A stretch of DNA of 64,000 bases from Dioszegia crocea. Its lineage: Eukaryota; Basidiomycota; Tremellomycetes; Tremellales; Bulleribasidiaceae. The notes beneath the pieces are model-generated. The model saw only the letters and a list, made by a program, of their open reading frames with translations. It did not search any database and had not been told where the DNA came from. Positions 1-12,229 of the stretch are shown here, piece by piece. Where the stretch lies: NCBI GenBank assembly GCA_001600615.1, contig BCKK01000002.1, forward strand, positions 2,634,809 through 2,698,808, written 5' to 3'. A program made the translations under genes and the position numbers. How positions within the stretch are numbered: position 1 is the stretch's first letter; each line of letters begins with the position of its first letter.

Positions 1-107
1 TAGACGTACTGTACAACAACGCCCGATATTGATCTCGCCACAACCCAGGTCTCGATTCCTATGCCCGGTCTCTCCCCCGCCAATCCCAAATGCCCAACGT
101 CCAGCGC

Positions 108-732
108 TCAAGCCTTGGCCTCTTCCATCTCCACATTCTCAATCTTCCTCACTACCTCTTCCACGCCTCTCTGCTTGTTGTCCACGCCTGCTCCAGCCTT
201 GGATTCGGCAACGGTGTAAGCGGGATCTCGGAGCTCCTTTAGTCGACGCCTGAGATGTCAGCTGTAGGTCTATATTTCGGGGATCTGCTTGTCAACCAGA
301 CTCACTTGTGGACTTTGCTTTTCAGGTGGTTTTTGATAGCTAGATCTGTTTCGTAATACCTACGCTGTCAGTAAATACCACCTCATATCTGCAATGATCC
401 AGTCAAAGAAGCGTCAAAGCTTACTTGGCACATTCGACGCAGTACTGATCAGATCAGCTTCAATCCCACCATATCCCCTGAGAATATGAAAGGAAAAGCT
501 CACATGTTGCCCCAATCCAGGCTTATCCTCATCGATAGGCTGAGTCTCGAGCTTGACGCGATTACTACCCCTGAGATCATCCTGAATCTGATCCAGATCC
601 TTCGTCCGGACTCTCGTTCGCGCCGCCCTCTGTACATCTCGACGCGCGTGATGAGTTCTGGAAAAACCATCAGCACTTGTCCCCAGCCCATCATCAGATG
701 CTGACCCACCTTGATCGACGTAGACGGCCCAT
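108..732 (-). CDS. BUD20: BUD20/ZNF593-type C2H2 zinc finger protein, pre-60S export factor
   Basis: Five exons on the minus strand (710..732, 504..657, 425..444, 306..359, 108..249) join without frame breaks into 130 aa. The protein starts MGRLRRSR and contains TKDLDQIQDDL and KPGLGQHYCVECAKYYE, the conserved core of yeast Bud20 and human ZNF593. The zinc ligands are C61, C64, H77 and H83 (C-x2-C-x12-H-x5-H), followed by HKRRLKELRDPAYT. In the family this protein rides on pre-60S ribosomal particles as a shuttling factor that helps nuclear export. The first exon is only 23 nt and the third only 20 nt. Intron 3 skips an AG right after the CTGAC branch site and uses the next AG. The gene shares a 215-bp promoter region with the FRA10AC1 homologue on the other strand. 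Identity is firm. Exon ends rest on frame and motif continuity. Confidence 0.92.
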
Positions 733-947
733 GTTAGCTGCTGATTCTGGTTGCTAGCTGGAAGAATGGATAGATGTGTGAAAATTGTACTACCGCAAGC
801 TTGAAAAAACTTGCTTTTGGCTGTTACGTAAATTTGCCACCCAACTTTCCGTCGGAAGCTCGACCAAGCTCAACCAGGCAAGCCCTTCGCTTTCGTCTTT
901 GCACATCTACACCTCTCTACGCTTGATCACCATCAGATACCGGCAAG
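733..947. promoter_or_regulatory. Shared divergent promoter, BUD20 (-) / FRA10AC1 (+)
   Basis: This 215-bp stretch separates two start codons that point away from each other, so it must carry the upstream signals and 5' UTRs of both genes. It includes pyrimidine-rich runs shortly before the plus-strand start. I see no clear TATA box. Confidence 0.55.
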
Positions 948-1945
948 ATGAGCTGGAAGACGTCAGGCAAGCTCATTTCAGGGCCGCCGACGCTTTCGGG
1001 TCAGCCGACCAATCATGGCAAAAACAACGCAGGCCCGTCTTCCCAGCGCCTCATGGATCGTCTCCGGCCGAACGGGGATGGCCTGAATGTGTTCCAGCGA
1101 GAGAGACAGATGTTGGCTCGCTATGGGGATGCATATGGAGCTGCAAGTGGAAGTGGGACTGGTATGGAAAGGAGGACGGAATGGGATGTGTTGAAGGAGA
1201 ATCATCGGTAAGTCGTCGTGCAAGGTTATCTATTAGGGCAAGTCGACTGACGAACAGGTTCATACGAGAAGATGAAGACTCGGGCGGGGTGTCGTGGGAG
1301 GAGCGTCTGGCGAGGGCTTATGAGTCGAAGTTGTTCAAGGAGTTTGCGTTGGTACGTGGATAGCATCTTACAGACACTCCGTTGTCATATTGGACGATAA
1401 CACAGCTCATCCTATAGATAGACCTAAAGCACTACAAATCTAAGCGCTTCGCACTACGTTGGCGTACCGCTCCGGAGGTTGTCGAGGGAATAGGCGAAGA
1501 TACCTGCGGATCCCTGCGTTGTCGACATCACCGGCCTTCCCCGCCAGCTGAGGAAGAATGGTCTGACGAGGACAGTGACAACATGGAGCGGGATAGGCGT
1601 CGGAAGAGGGAGAGAGATGGTAGGGGGGAGAAGCGACGGAGGAAAGAGAAGCCTCCGCCAAGTCTACGTGCATTCGAATTGCCATTCGCCTATGAGGAAG
1701 CTGGACAGCGGAAGGAGGCGCTCGTGAAGGTGAAGCTGTGCGGGCGATGTGAGGGGAAGTTGAAGTGGAAGCCGCCACTTGAAGGAAGCGGGCGAGGTGG
1801 AGGAAGAGATAATGATGAGGCAGAAGAAGAAGAGGAGGACGAGGAGGGAAGAAGACGGACTGGAACGAGACATAGGGAGGACTACGCGAGGAGCTCCCGC
1901 CGTTCAAGATCACCTCGGCGGGACCGCCGGCCACGAGATGATTAG
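948..1945 (+). CDS. FRA10AC1 homologue, spliceosome-associated protein
   Basis: Three exons (948..1207, 1258..1351, 1418..1945) give 293 aa. The core reads WEERLARAYESKLFKEFALI, then DLKHYKSKRFALRWRT and PEVVEGIGEDTCG, the signature of the Fra10Ac1 family. A CxxC pair sits at C226/C229 in the block ALVKVKLCGRCEGKL, as in family members. The tail is Lys/Arg/Glu-rich and ends in an SR-like stretch (SSRRSRSPRRDRRPRDD). The human protein is reported in late spliceosomal complexes, so a nuclear splicing role is likely. Both introns have good donors (GTAAGT, GTACGT) and short branch-to-acceptor spacing. The middle of exon 3 carries an acidic/basic low-complexity insert. Family assignment is strong and the exact molecular role is inferred. 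Confidence 0.9.
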
Positions 1946-2047
1946 AACTTCCTGCCCCCGATCCTGGAGCGTAATGTATGAATATCATGGGTTATTATGA
2001 CTACCTCGTCGATCTTATAAACATCATCATCCGCCTCGCGCCTTCCC

Positions 2048-4297
2048 TTAATCATCGATGTCGTCGTAAGTCTGGCTGGAAGCGAATGTAGAGCCGACAT
2101 AAGTGTATGGTTCGACCGCGTTGTGAGGCCGAAACGAAGGGAGGTAGTCTTGAGTATGAGGATATCCGGTTTGGTGGCTGTATTCGTCTTGACGGTAGAA
2201 GTAATCGTCTTGTGTGTGTGAGCTACGTGGGGATATCTGGTGTTGGTCTTGTGCTGTCGGTTGGGCAGTGGGTAGACGACGGGGGGTATAAGAATTGTCA
2301 TGTTGCAAGTCGAAAAGCTGGTAGTTGTCGTACTGCGAGTTTTGGCTACTTGAAGTGATCGCACTGGGGAAGGGGAGGGCTTCAGGGGGGGAGGAGTATT
2401 GAGCAATCCGACTAGAAGTTGACATTGGCAGGTAGTGCGGACTTGTTGGTCTTTCGTACGGGGATGTATCGCGAGGCGAGGAACTGAGGTCGAGGGGTTG
2501 TTCCATCATCAGAATCGGATCTTGCGAGTACGCTGCCGTTGCTACGCGATAACACTACCTGTCAGCCGGAACCAATCAAAATACGATTCAGTCCTGCGTG
2601 GGAAGACTCACAAGCTCGAGAAAACCTTGATCCAATTCTCCTCTATCCAAAAGATCAAAGATCTCGTCGTCCGATACCTCTGCACCAGCGGCCCATTCGT
2701 TCATAGTTGCCAAGTCGACAGGTCGATCCTGCCCTCGCCAGATAACTTGAAGCTCAGCCGAAACCTTTCGTATTAGCTTCTTTATGTCACCTCACAAAGA
2801 CAAACGCAGCTCACATCACTCTCAATTCCTGCTTCCTCATCTTTCCATTCCGCATCATCCATCGCTTTTCTACGCCTCTCGGCGGCTTCTTCCTCTGCGG
2901 TCCGCATCGGCGGGAAAGCGCAATTAAGATTGTCTGCCTCCGTCTCATCGAGCCGGAAGTCGATCCCCATGAGACTCGCGAATGCGCCTAGTGTCCGGGA
3001 CCGTGTTTGTGTGGAAGGCGGAAACGGGGGACTGGCGGTGTCGACGAGAGGACTTCGGGGTAGGAGATCAATCTCGATCTCGACTTGGTCGATGGAAGTG
3101 GTATGAGTGGAGTCTAGACTGGTGGATTGGGCAGGAGGGATGGGAGGGGAAGTGGCTCTGAGTGGAGATGGGCGGCCGAGAAGGAGTGCCTTCTGTGCTG
3201 GAGCTGAACACGCCTTCGTTGGCATTTCGGGGACGATTTGGCTTTGCTGAGTAGCTTCAGGGGTATACGATCCCTTCAGCAGCTGAGCTTTCAAAGCCTC
3301 GACATCGGGATCAGCAAGCTCTGATGTTGTGGACTTGATCGGCGGGAGATCTATCTGTGTTGCGGCGGCCGATCCGCGGCTGCTCCGTCGTTCGGGAAGA
3401 CTAGGGGTTGTCTCAGATGAGGTCGTGACTGCTTTTAAGGCCATTGGAGACTCCGCGGGTGCCGAGCCAGTTGACGATCCGGTCGAAGATTCTGCTTCGG
3501 GCTGCACTGTGGTCTGAGGGGCAGGAGGTGGTAATGGGGGAGAAAGCGTGGGAGTGACCGAGTCCGCCTTCTTCTTTCTCGGCATCTGCGATGATGACCC
3601 TTGGGATTCTTCGATATCGCCCACACTCTTTCTCTTGTTCGTCGCCTTGGCATCCGAGCTGGGTCCTGGGGCTTGTGATTGGGTAGCGGAAGGGGCAGGC
3701 GCAATGATGGTGAAGAAGGGCGTGAGCTTCTTTACGACGGATAGGACTGTTGAATGATAGTCTAGCGTCATTTGGAAGCGCTCCGACATCTAAATGAGTC
3801 AATTTGAGCCTCAGAAAGATGTGAGGGGGAGGGAGCCAGCTTACCCCATTGTCCACTTGGAAGGATGATGGGTATCTGAAGGACATCCGGCAGTCCGAGT
3901 ATTGAATTCGAGGGGCGGTGACGACTTTCTTTTGGGCGGGAGTGAGCTTATTGAGCTGCATGTTGATCTAAGTCATCAGCTTGAAGACCAGTGAGGGACT
4001 ACTGAGCTGAAGCGCTGCGAGACGGGAAGTCTCACTATGACTTTGTCGCCCTGTTTGACTTGCACTCTCATTTTGCTCGACACAGCGGTGAGAACCAGCT
4101 TAAATGATCCTTCCCTAATAGCGTCAGCTTACTTCATCTTGCAATGAGGTGCAGACCTACAGGTGCTTCCATCCTATAGCTTTCGGAGGGGTATTGACAG
4201 GTAGCGAACTGGGGCATATCGAGCAGCGCACAGCAGCGACTGACAGTCAACTTCTTGTCCCAGGTGACAGCTTACAGGTTGATTCCTCGACGGCCAT
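2048..4297 (-). CDS. Unrecognised protein with a conserved-looking N-terminal domain and a long disordered region
   Basis: Seven exons (4276..4297, 4161..4239, 4036..4114, 3845..3967, 2815..3789, 2612..2764, 2048..2554) join in frame to 645 aa. Residues 1 to about 135 look folded (motifs SSLPVNTPPKAIGWKHLEG, SYQ-like hydrophobic strands, MTLDYHSTVLSVVKKLTPFF). Residues about 140-400 are Ser/Pro/Thr-rich with KRK and RKKK patches that could be nuclear signals. A short folded segment follows (AELQVIWRGQDRPVDLATMN, DDEIFDLLDRGELDQGFLEL), then a Ser/Gln/Tyr-rich acidic tail ending YDDIDD. I do not recognise the family and assign no function. The last intron skips the AG that touches the CTGAC branch. 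If that AG were used, the protein would instead stop at 2412. The gene lies tail-to-tail with FRA10AC1, 102 bp apart. Confidence 0.65.
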
Positions 4298-4539
4298 TGT
4301 GAGCGCTGTCTAATCCAGTACTCTAGCGGAGATAAGAAGAGGAAGGAAGGCGGAGAGGAAGGAGAAGGGGCAGAGGGGAAACGAAGAGGATCAGCGCGAT
4401 TAAATATTAAGGAATGTGGAGTTCGATTTCTTACGTAATTGGGCTGAAACGCGTATTTGGCTGGCAGGAAAGCTCGGACGCGCTTGGATAGCATACCTCC
4501 TTGTTATACACTTCTTTTTGATCCCTACCTCCGGGTGCG

Positions 4540-6027
4540 ATGAGCAAATACCACAATCTACCAGATATAGTAAGCTTGCTGCTTCGGTAGCCGCTTTTCG
4601 GTTGGAAAACGACAAGTTGTCTGACGCGTATCCAGGATACGGCAGCCGACATCTTTGAGACTGTTGATGAACCTGAGTCGTCACTCCGACCTGTCAGTCA
4701 GCTTCGTGAGAGCGGAGAGATAACGCTGATGTGAACAGTCGCATGAAGGCGAATTGGATGATGGGTCTACAGTGCCCAAAGCGACGTCAGAACTCATTGA
4801 TCAATCGGCTCTTCCAGCTCGGCGGGGCGTCGAGAAAGCGTTTGGTCGAACGAGGAGAAAAGGTATGTTCAGGTATTCACGTCTAATAGAGACCAGTGAT
4901 GACAGGCTGACATACAAAGATGGATCATATCAACTTGGTCTACCCCCTTTATCCCGTTCAACAAGCTCATCATCCTCCGAGGGCATATCCCACTCTCGAC
5001 CCCGCGAAGCCCCAGCAGCTCGCCTTCGGCGTCTGAAAGCGGAGCTCGAAGAAGTCGAGAGAGAGCTCTCTCAGCCCGTTTCGATCCCTGCAAAGGAGGA
5101 CCAAGCGGGCAGCTCGAGTCGAGCTTCGACCAAGCGGAAATCGGTGCTGCCAGCTAGAAGACCTGTCGATCTCGTGGGAGAACTAGCGGGGCTGAAGAAA
5201 AGGCTAGAAGGGATAGACCAGGATGACAGTCTGGGCGGACTGGGGAGCTCGGGAAGTGGTAGTGGCGGAGCAGGGGAACGGCTTAGACATTTGACGCTGG
5301 GTAAAGGTGTGGAGAATGGGAACGGAGAACCGGAAGAGCACGACGATGATCTGGATGGGGAAGTTGGAGCAAGGCAAGGCTTACACGGCACAAGTGTGTC
5401 AGACCTAGATCGGAGACTGGCGAGCCTTGAAGAGATTCTAGGCTCGACTGGCGAGGGATTAGATCAAGTGAGTCCAAGTGCACCCATCTTGCTGATGTGT
5501 AGACACCCACATCACCCCTGCTCCCTTCTCTATCGAAGCTCGACCACCTGCTCTCCCTACTATCACAACCGCGTAATCTGGACGTCATCTCCCGCCGTCT
5601 CAAGCTACTTCTAGTAGACCTCGACCGGGCCGCAGCTTCATCTCGGCGCAATCCGAATCCCCAAATACAAACCCCTGCTCCGTCCTCGTCTCTCACCGTT
5701 TCTTCGGCCGAGTATGCGCAATTACAAACCCTTTTCGCTCTCCTTCCTCGTCTGGATCCACTCCTGCCGATTCTTCCGCCACTCATGGCTCGCTTGCGCA
5801 GTCTGGCAGGGCTGCACACTGAAGCTGGAAGAGTGGTGGAGGGTCTGAAGAGACTAGAGGGGGAGGGTACGAAGCGGGGGGAAGAAGTCAAGGAGCTGAA
5901 GACCGTCGTCGAAGCTGTCAAACAGGGCGTGGAAGAGGGTGGACGGAAGGCGCTTGGAAATTGGGAGGCGGTAGAGCGGCGACTCAAGAATTTGGAAGGG
6001 AGGATTGCAAAGCTGGGCGAATCATGA
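4540..6027 (+). CDS. Dynamitin (dynactin p50 subunit, DCTN2/JNM1 family)
   Basis: Five exons (4540..4569, 4636..4692, 4739..4862, 4920..5467, 5503..6027) give 427 aa, close to the usual 400-aa size of dynamitin. The N-terminus MSKYHNLPDI, then DTAADIFETVDEPESS, matches the family start. It is followed by GVEKAFGRTRRKDGSYQLG, the dynamitin equivalent of the SDRIGKTKR..GY region. Several coiled-coil stretches follow: ARLRRLKAELEEVERELSQ, the DLDRRLASLEEILG segment, and the last 120 residues, ending in AVERRLKNLEGRIAKLGES. In dynactin this subunit forms the shoulder that couples dynein to cargo. The 57-nt intron 3 is a multiple of three and its reading frame stays open, so its removal rests on splice signals and family fit. 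Neighbour NDUFAF7 ends 200 bp away, tail-to-tail. Confidence 0.85.
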
Positions 6028-6227
6028 TCTGTTGGCCGAGGTGATAGGCTGCATGTCACATTTTAATCTAGGCTTCTTGTGTCCTGGTTGGAGCGAGCAC
6101 ACGGGTCTCATGTCTTCCCTCAACGCGTCTCCAAGGCGGATCGAGCGCCTTCCTCCTCCTCTCCGCAAACGGCGTACTCTTGGCTTGTGCAAGAGCTCCG
6201 CCGATTGGAACGGCGCACGACTGGGCT

Positions 6228-7928
6228 TCATGTAGGAGGCGCTTCTGTCACCTTCTCTACTGTACCCGTGGTCGTCTCCGGCAGCCCAGCAGGGAAAGGA
6301 TAAACCTCCCCCTCACCGCCCAAAGGCTCAAAAGCCATAACCTTATACTCTTCTCCCATACCCAACGGATCTATCAATCTCTGAGCGGCTTTTCGCATAT
6401 CCTCTCTTCTATCAGCAGGTGCGGAGGCGAGGAGTGACATCAGGCGGGCTTGAAGTCCCAGGGCAGTGAGGAATTGGGATTGAGGAATAGGGGAAAGTGG
6501 GCGGGCTAAGTTGTCAACTCAATCTAAGGCAAGCAAGAACATAGAGACTTACCAACGCCATCAAGTGATTCGCGCAGATATGCAAAATCTACATTCGCAG
6601 TCAAATCTGCCGATCCTGGCTCATCGAAAATATCGACGATTTTATGATTTCTAAACGCCTGCAAATTAGCATACCTTCCCGCTTCCCAGCAATGACATAC
6701 CCTAAAGCTGGAGCCGTACGCTCTATCTCCTCCGTAGTCGATGACCAAACCCGCGCCCCCGCTGCCCGCACTTATGATCTCCCCTAGACGCCTGGTGATC
6801 TTATATGAATCCTGTGCTATTTCGATCCTGCTCCCGACAGGTAGCTTGGGGAATCGAGGTGAAGTAGCGGGCAGGACAGTGGATAGAGAGTTTGGAGTGC
6901 GGGAGATGGCAAGGCGGAGACCGGAGGATTTTGAGGTGGAAAGACTGGTCGTCAGTTGAGCGTCGCGGAAGGATAGGATATGCTTGATTTGAGGAAGACA
7001 TACCCCGGGGAGTAGTTTGGTTCAGTATCGACTTGAACTTCTCTGTAGCCGTCCTCTCGTTTCTGACAGGGTCAGCATTCCGGGCGATACCGGCACATTA
7101 GGAACGCACCTCGAACAGGTTGATCGGCATCGCATCGAAGAACTCATGGGCGACAACCATGGTGAAAGCGTCCGCTAGGGCATTCAGTATACATCTGGAC
7201 TAGAAAGCAGGGTCCAACAGACTCACATTCTTCGATACCATCGACCATATCGCTCCACGTGAGTTCAATACCCTTGCCCTCTATTCTCGGTGCGAGCTTG
7301 TCGCCCTGCAGCTTTTGCATCTTCAGGCTGTTCTCGACGAGGTGCACCTGCTTGATTTGATCCGCAGTCTGTGGGAAGCTAGACAGGGTCTGAAACTTCA
7401 GTCAATCATCCCTGTAGATGTGTACTTGTCAGACATACCCTCAAGATATCATCCATGAGCGTCCCTCTCCCTGGACCTAATTCCACAATCCTCACCGGCC
7501 CTTTCCCTCCATGAGCCAAGTATCTCGTCAGAAAGTACACTCCTACCAGCTCGCCGAATATCTGACTGATCTCAGGCGAGGTTATAAAGTCTCCTTGTCG
7601 CCCAAAGACATCGCCTTTGGAGTAATACCCCTCGATCGGATGCGAGAGGCAGAACTGCATATACCGCGATATTGGGATGGGGCCGGTGGCCTGATATGTC
7701 AGTTGACTGTCTAGGGAGGTCATGTAGTCCGGTAATCCCTGCTCGACGTACTCTTATGCTATCCCGGATGATCTGAGCGAGCTTCCCACCTGCGATCGTT
7801 GGAGAGTCGGCGAACGATCTCTGTTGCTGACGCCGTGAGAGAGCTAGCGCGCCTCCAGAGGTCAGACATCGAGCAGAGCGGCCTCTCAGTACGATCCGGC
7901 TACTACTGGCTAGTGCTGTGCGCTGCAT
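6228..7928 (-). CDS. NDUFAF7/MidA-type mitochondrial protein arginine methyltransferase
   Basis: Eight exons (7752..7928, 7439..7690, 7227..7389, 7110..7174, 7004..7062, 6701..6944, 6553..6658, 6228..6505) encode 447 aa. The N-terminus is rich in Arg and Ser (QRTALASSSRIVLRGRSARC) and looks like a mitochondrial presequence. Family blocks follow: GPIPISRYMQFCLSHPIEGYY, FGRQGDFITSPEISQIFGE, the SAM-binding loop ELGPGRGTL near residue 129, VVAHEFFDAMPINLFE, and GAGLVIDYGGDR near the C-terminus. In animals NDUFAF7 dimethylates an arginine of the NDUFS2 subunit during complex I assembly. That substrate is inferred here. All eight exons have consistent phases. The gene diverges from the REX3-type exonuclease gene across about 200 bp. 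Confidence 0.93.
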
Positions 7929-8129
7929 TGCTGCTGGCTATGGTCGAAATGACGATTCTCAGAAGCTGTGAGCCTGATCTGGACAGGTTTCCCGGTTCCG
8001 TTGGAAATTCTGAAACAAGGCAGAATTACGGCATACAACCAACCCAGCCAAAAGTCGCCTCCGCTATTTGCACTGTAACTTCACCCATATGCTTACTGAC
8101 CCTAGGCACAGCTCTAGGCCTTGGTGGAG

Positions 8130-10302
8130 ATGTTCAAATCACTCGGCCTACTCAATATATCGAAGTGCCCGGAAGAGCCCTGCTTAAGACCATACTGCTT
8201 CTTCGCCCATTCGCAGGCGACTCCGACGGCTGGACCATCCCGCCCGCCGGCTGCATCAGGGAAGACAGCAGGTGTCAAGCGGGATGCAGCAGGCGCGAAG
8301 AAGAGGAATGGAGACGATAACATGGTTGTGTTCAGGTCCGATGGACAAACCTCGGGCAAGCGGATGAAGGAGGATTCTAGCGGGAAAGGGGGTGCAGCGG
8401 CGGCGCCTATGGTGAATGGTTCGAGCATTCCGGCTGCGAGGACTAAGCCAGTGGCTGCCAGTCCAAGGTCTACACTACCTCCGAAAAATACTAGCCGTCC
8501 TACCACTGCAACTCCTGCTACCTCTGGAACCGCCACAACAGCTACGGGCCAAGTCTCAGCATCGGTGCGTGTCGGTCTCTTTCCAAATTGATCCCCGCTG
8601 ATTGTCAGGCTCGTTCAGTGCCTGGCGCCGTGCTGACTCAGCCGAGTGGAGCACCGAACGTCTCGAGAGAAGTCAAAGATCTGAGAACGTCCAAACAGCC
8701 TTATGCAGACAGGCAGAAAGCGTGTGAGTTGGTCGAATCCGATTTGGTGATTGAGCCATCCCTGTGAATTCTCGTCGCCGCTTGATGCTGATACTGCAGT
8801 ACAAACGCTATTCACCCAGTACACAAAGCTTGTTAGTGACCCTCACTGTTGCCTCTAAGCCCCTTGCTTATGATCAGTACGCCCTGGTATCCGCTCTAGA
8901 TCCCGACTTGGCCTCACGCTGTACTACTGCGGAAGAGCTCGATATCTCCGCCACATCCACAGACCTCACATCGTACAAGCGTACAGTGCATCATGCTGCT
9001 GTTTCGATCTCCCGCCGCATTCCTCCGGACACCCTCGAACATCCCTCCATCGGCACCACGCGAGTATCTCGTGAAGCCACTGTAAAGGCGGACAAGGTTG
9101 CCGCTGGCCGTCTAACCCGAGAGCGGTGCGAGCGATACATCCTCCCTGTGGCCGCCTATACCACCTGGAGATATCCCGATCCAAGTGATCCGGCTCTCAC
9201 CGACGGAGATCAGGATCCGGATGGAATGGGCAGCACCCAAAGGTGTGATCGGTGTGAAGCACAATTTGTGGTTTCGACCGCGGACCTCGAGGACCGGAAA
9301 GGCGAATGTGTCTTCCATCACGGAAGACTGTTGCCGGAGAGGATCGACGCAAAGCGCATGTGGGTTTACTCGTGTTGTAAACGCGAGAGGGGGACAGTAG
9401 GGTGTCAGAAAGGTGTCCATGTCTTCAATGAACGGGAAGACGATGGGAAATTGGCCAGCAGGGTCGGATTCAAGACTGTGGCGGATCAAGTGGCAGAAAA
9501 CAGGAGGTCGGGAGCCGTGGAGGCGTTTGCGGAGGTCGTCGGTATGGATTGCGAGATGATCTGTGAGTTCTCTCTTACATGCGGTAGTCATGCTGACGGT
9601 GCAGATACCACAGCTGGCTACTCCCTTGCCCGAGTGACAATACTCGACGAGAAAGGGGAGGTCGTACTCGATGAGTTGGTTCGACAGACCGCCAGCGTGC
9701 TGTGAGTATTTGGGATGTCCGACCCCTAATCGTGCTGATCGGTCTCAGCGACCTCAACACCCGCTTTTCTGGTATCACAAAGCCAGATCTGGACAGGGCG
9801 ATCCTGGATATCAGAGCTGTTCGCGCTGCAGCTTGTATGTTTATCGGGCCGGATACCATCATTGTGGGACATGGGTGAGTGAGCAGTTTGGAGCTAGGCC
9901 ACAGTCCACCTTTGAATTGTATTCTCCATCCACTCGGACTGTCAGTTGATGATGCAGGCTTGAAAATGATCTGCGAGCTTTGAGATTACTGCACGATAGG
10001 GTGATTGACACGGCCGTGGTATGTTGTCTGCTTCAATCTCGGAAGTAGACTGATGACCAAAGCTCTTTCCCCATGACAAAGGTCCTCCGTACCGCCGTGC
10101 CCTTCGCGATCTGTAAGTGGACTTCAGCTTGGCACTGATGTCTGGCTTGCCCCAGACGTGAGCTGATGAGAACAGGGTAAAGGAGAAATTGGGCTACTTC
10201 ATACAACTTCAAACCACAAATACTGGACATAGCTCGGCAGAAGACGCAAAAGCCACTCTTGAGATGTTGCAGTGGAAGGTGAGAGAAGACGGTAAAGGGT
10301 AG
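8130..10302 (+). CDS. REX3/REXO1-type DEDDh 3'-5' RNA exonuclease
   Basis: Nine exons (8130..8564, 8609..8723, 8800..8831, 8878..9562, 9605..9701, 9749..9874, 9958..10018, 10063..10112, 10176..10302) give 575 aa. It begins MFKSLGLLNISKCPEEPC and has a CCCH-like cluster (C-x4-C-x4-C-x3-H) near residue 15, as in fungal Rex3/REXO1. A second Cys/His region sits near residues 310-370 (RCDRCEAQF, ECVFHHGR, SCCKRERGTVGCQKGVHVF). The catalytic DEDDh set is visible: D418 and E420 in GMDCEMI, D501 in GHGLENDL, and H552 and D557 in HSSAEDAKA. These enzymes trim the 3' ends of small stable RNAs in the nucleus. The start was chosen because the family begins directly before the first Cys cluster. Confidence 0.9.
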
Positions 10303-10466
10303 AGTCCATAGCAGCGGCGGATGTACTCGTATGTATGGCGCCTAGGCCTAGAGAGCCACAGTGACATAATGCCGGCTATCTCCGAGACCGCGCCTTGGAC
10401 TCAGGAGTCACGTCAACTTTCACCTTGTCCATACCTCCCACTTCTTACCAACTTTCCAAGCAAAAG

Positions 10467-12007
10467 ATGTCAGAAAGAGGCCGTTCCCGCTCTCCGAAGT
10501 CGCTGACGCGTTCGCCTGCGCCCCGTTCGCCCCGACAGAACGGGAAGAGCCAGGGCAACGGCTCCAGCGGCGACAAGGCTGAGGCTCTGGCCAAAGCCTC
10601 GACGAGCGATGATGTCGAAATGAAGGCTGCGGATGGAGAGGACGGGAAGGGAGCGGAAGAGGCGGACACAGACTTCAAGGTGGTGGTTGTCAGTGGCCTG
10701 ACTAAGAATGTTCACAAGGGACATTTGGAGGAGGTTTTCGGGGAGTATGGGAAGATTACGGGATTGGATCTGCCATTGTTCAAAGTTTGTACGTGTACTT
10801 TTGTCCTCATCAGAGATATCGCGTCTGACATAGTATAGCGGGCTTGAACAGAGGCAAAGCAGCCATCGAATTCCAGGAATCTACAGAGGCTGAAATGGCC
10901 GTGAAGCATATGGATGGCGGACAGCTTGATGGCGCGTTTCTCACTGTCCAAGTAAGTCATCTTCGCGCTCTAATCAAGGGACCGCAACTGACCGACTAGA
11001 TATCTGAGCATCCCCTCCCTGCTCCTCAACCCGCCTCGCCTGTCGCCCCCATCACCGGACGCAGACGCTACTCCCCATCCCGCTCTCGCTCACCTGCCGG
11101 CCGCAGAAGACGCTCTCCCTCCTACTCTCGCTCTCCAAGCCCGGGACGTAAGCGTGGTCCAGGTGGATATGGCGGGCGCAGAAGGTCCTTTTCACGTTCG
11201 CCACCTCGACGCGGTGGCGGTGACAGAGGAGGATTTGGCGGTCGGGATAGCTATATCCCCGGAGGAGGAGGAGCTGGACGTGGAAGAGATATGGGGTATG
11301 GACCCAGGGGAGGATATGGCGGTCGAGGTGGCGGTGGAGGATACGGGGGTGATCGAGGCGGGTATGGAGGAGACAGAGGGGGATATGGTGGAGACAGAGG
11401 ATATGGCAATAGAGGTCGAGGAGGTTACGGTGGGGGTTCCGGCCCCATGGGAGGACGATACAGATCTCGATCACCCGCCCGTCGACCGCGCTCGCCACAT
11501 GGTAATCGACGTCGCTCTCCTTCCTATTCCCGCTCCCGCTCGCCTTCTCGCTCTCGTTCCCCATCCAGATCGAGATCACGCTCGCGCTCACCATCCCGTT
11601 CCCGCTCCATCTCACCTCCCCCAAAGAAATCGTCCCGAAAATCTTCTTCGCGCGCCGCGCCAAGCAAAAAGTCTCGCTCGAGGCGAGCGTCAGATTCGCG
11701 CTCACCATCCCGCTCGAGATCCCCTTCCCGGTCCAAATCGCCCGCACCTCGTGCTCGAGATCGCGATCCAAAGAAGGATAAGGCACCGAAGCGTTCCAGC
11801 ACGTCGGGGCGTAAGAAGCGAAGTCCATCTCGAAGCGTGTCGAGATCGCCATCGCGCTCACGCTCACGCAGCCCCGTCAAGCGGAGTAAAAAAAGGGATA
11901 GCCCATCTAGGAGCAGAAGCCCTGTGCGCCGGAAGAAGAGCGGCAGTGTGCGGAGTGTTAGCATGCGGAGTGTGACTAGAAGTCCTCCCCCGAAGAAGTC
12001 CAAGTGA
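10467..12007 (+). CDS. RNPS1-like RRM protein with C-terminal RS/RGG domain
   Basis: Three exons (10467..10788, 10839..10951, 11000..12007) encode 480 aa. One RRM at about residues 70-150 carries VVVSGLTKNVHKGHLEEVF, then RGKAAIEFQESTEAEMAVKHMDGGQLDGAF, which is the RNPS1 form of the fold (GLTKNV, HMDGGQ). The N-terminus is an acidic Ser-rich linker. The C-terminal 330 residues hold Gly/Arg/Tyr repeats (YGGDRGGYGGDRGGYGG) and then a long Arg-Ser domain. RNPS1 is a peripheral exon-junction and ASAP-complex protein that modulates splicing, so a nuclear splicing role is likely. The repetitive RS codons keep several antisense and out-of-frame ORFs open by composition, and those are not genes. Another SR-type RRM protein remains possible, but the RRM wording favours RNPS1. 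Confidence 0.85.
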
Positions 12008-12229
12008 ACGCAGGTGGCGCAGAGTGATCAGAAGGGCAGGGCGAGATGTTGATGGCTGAGAAATGAAACACCGTATCATACGTGTACGGATACTGTCATC
12101 AGATCATGCAACTCATCAAATGTCTTCAGCATTGGTAGATTTCCCAGTGATCAGATCGCCATTTGTGGGACTACATATGCTCTATCTAGATCTATTCTTG
12201 CTGTGTCGCTCATCTCGCTGCCTTGAAGC

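Noticed and set aside
2412..2558. Alternative last exon of the 645-aa gene using the first AG, stopping at 2412
   Set aside because: The AG lies directly on the CTGAC branch site. The next AG is in phase and opens a 168-codon exon, matching the splice pattern of other genes here.
11052..11867. Long antisense and alternate-frame ORFs of up to 273 codons over the RNPS1-like gene
   Set aside because: They lie over the Arg/Ser and Gly/Arg repeats, where codon bias keeps other frames open. They consist of monotonous Arg/His/Leu or Val/Glu/Asp runs and lack any motif.
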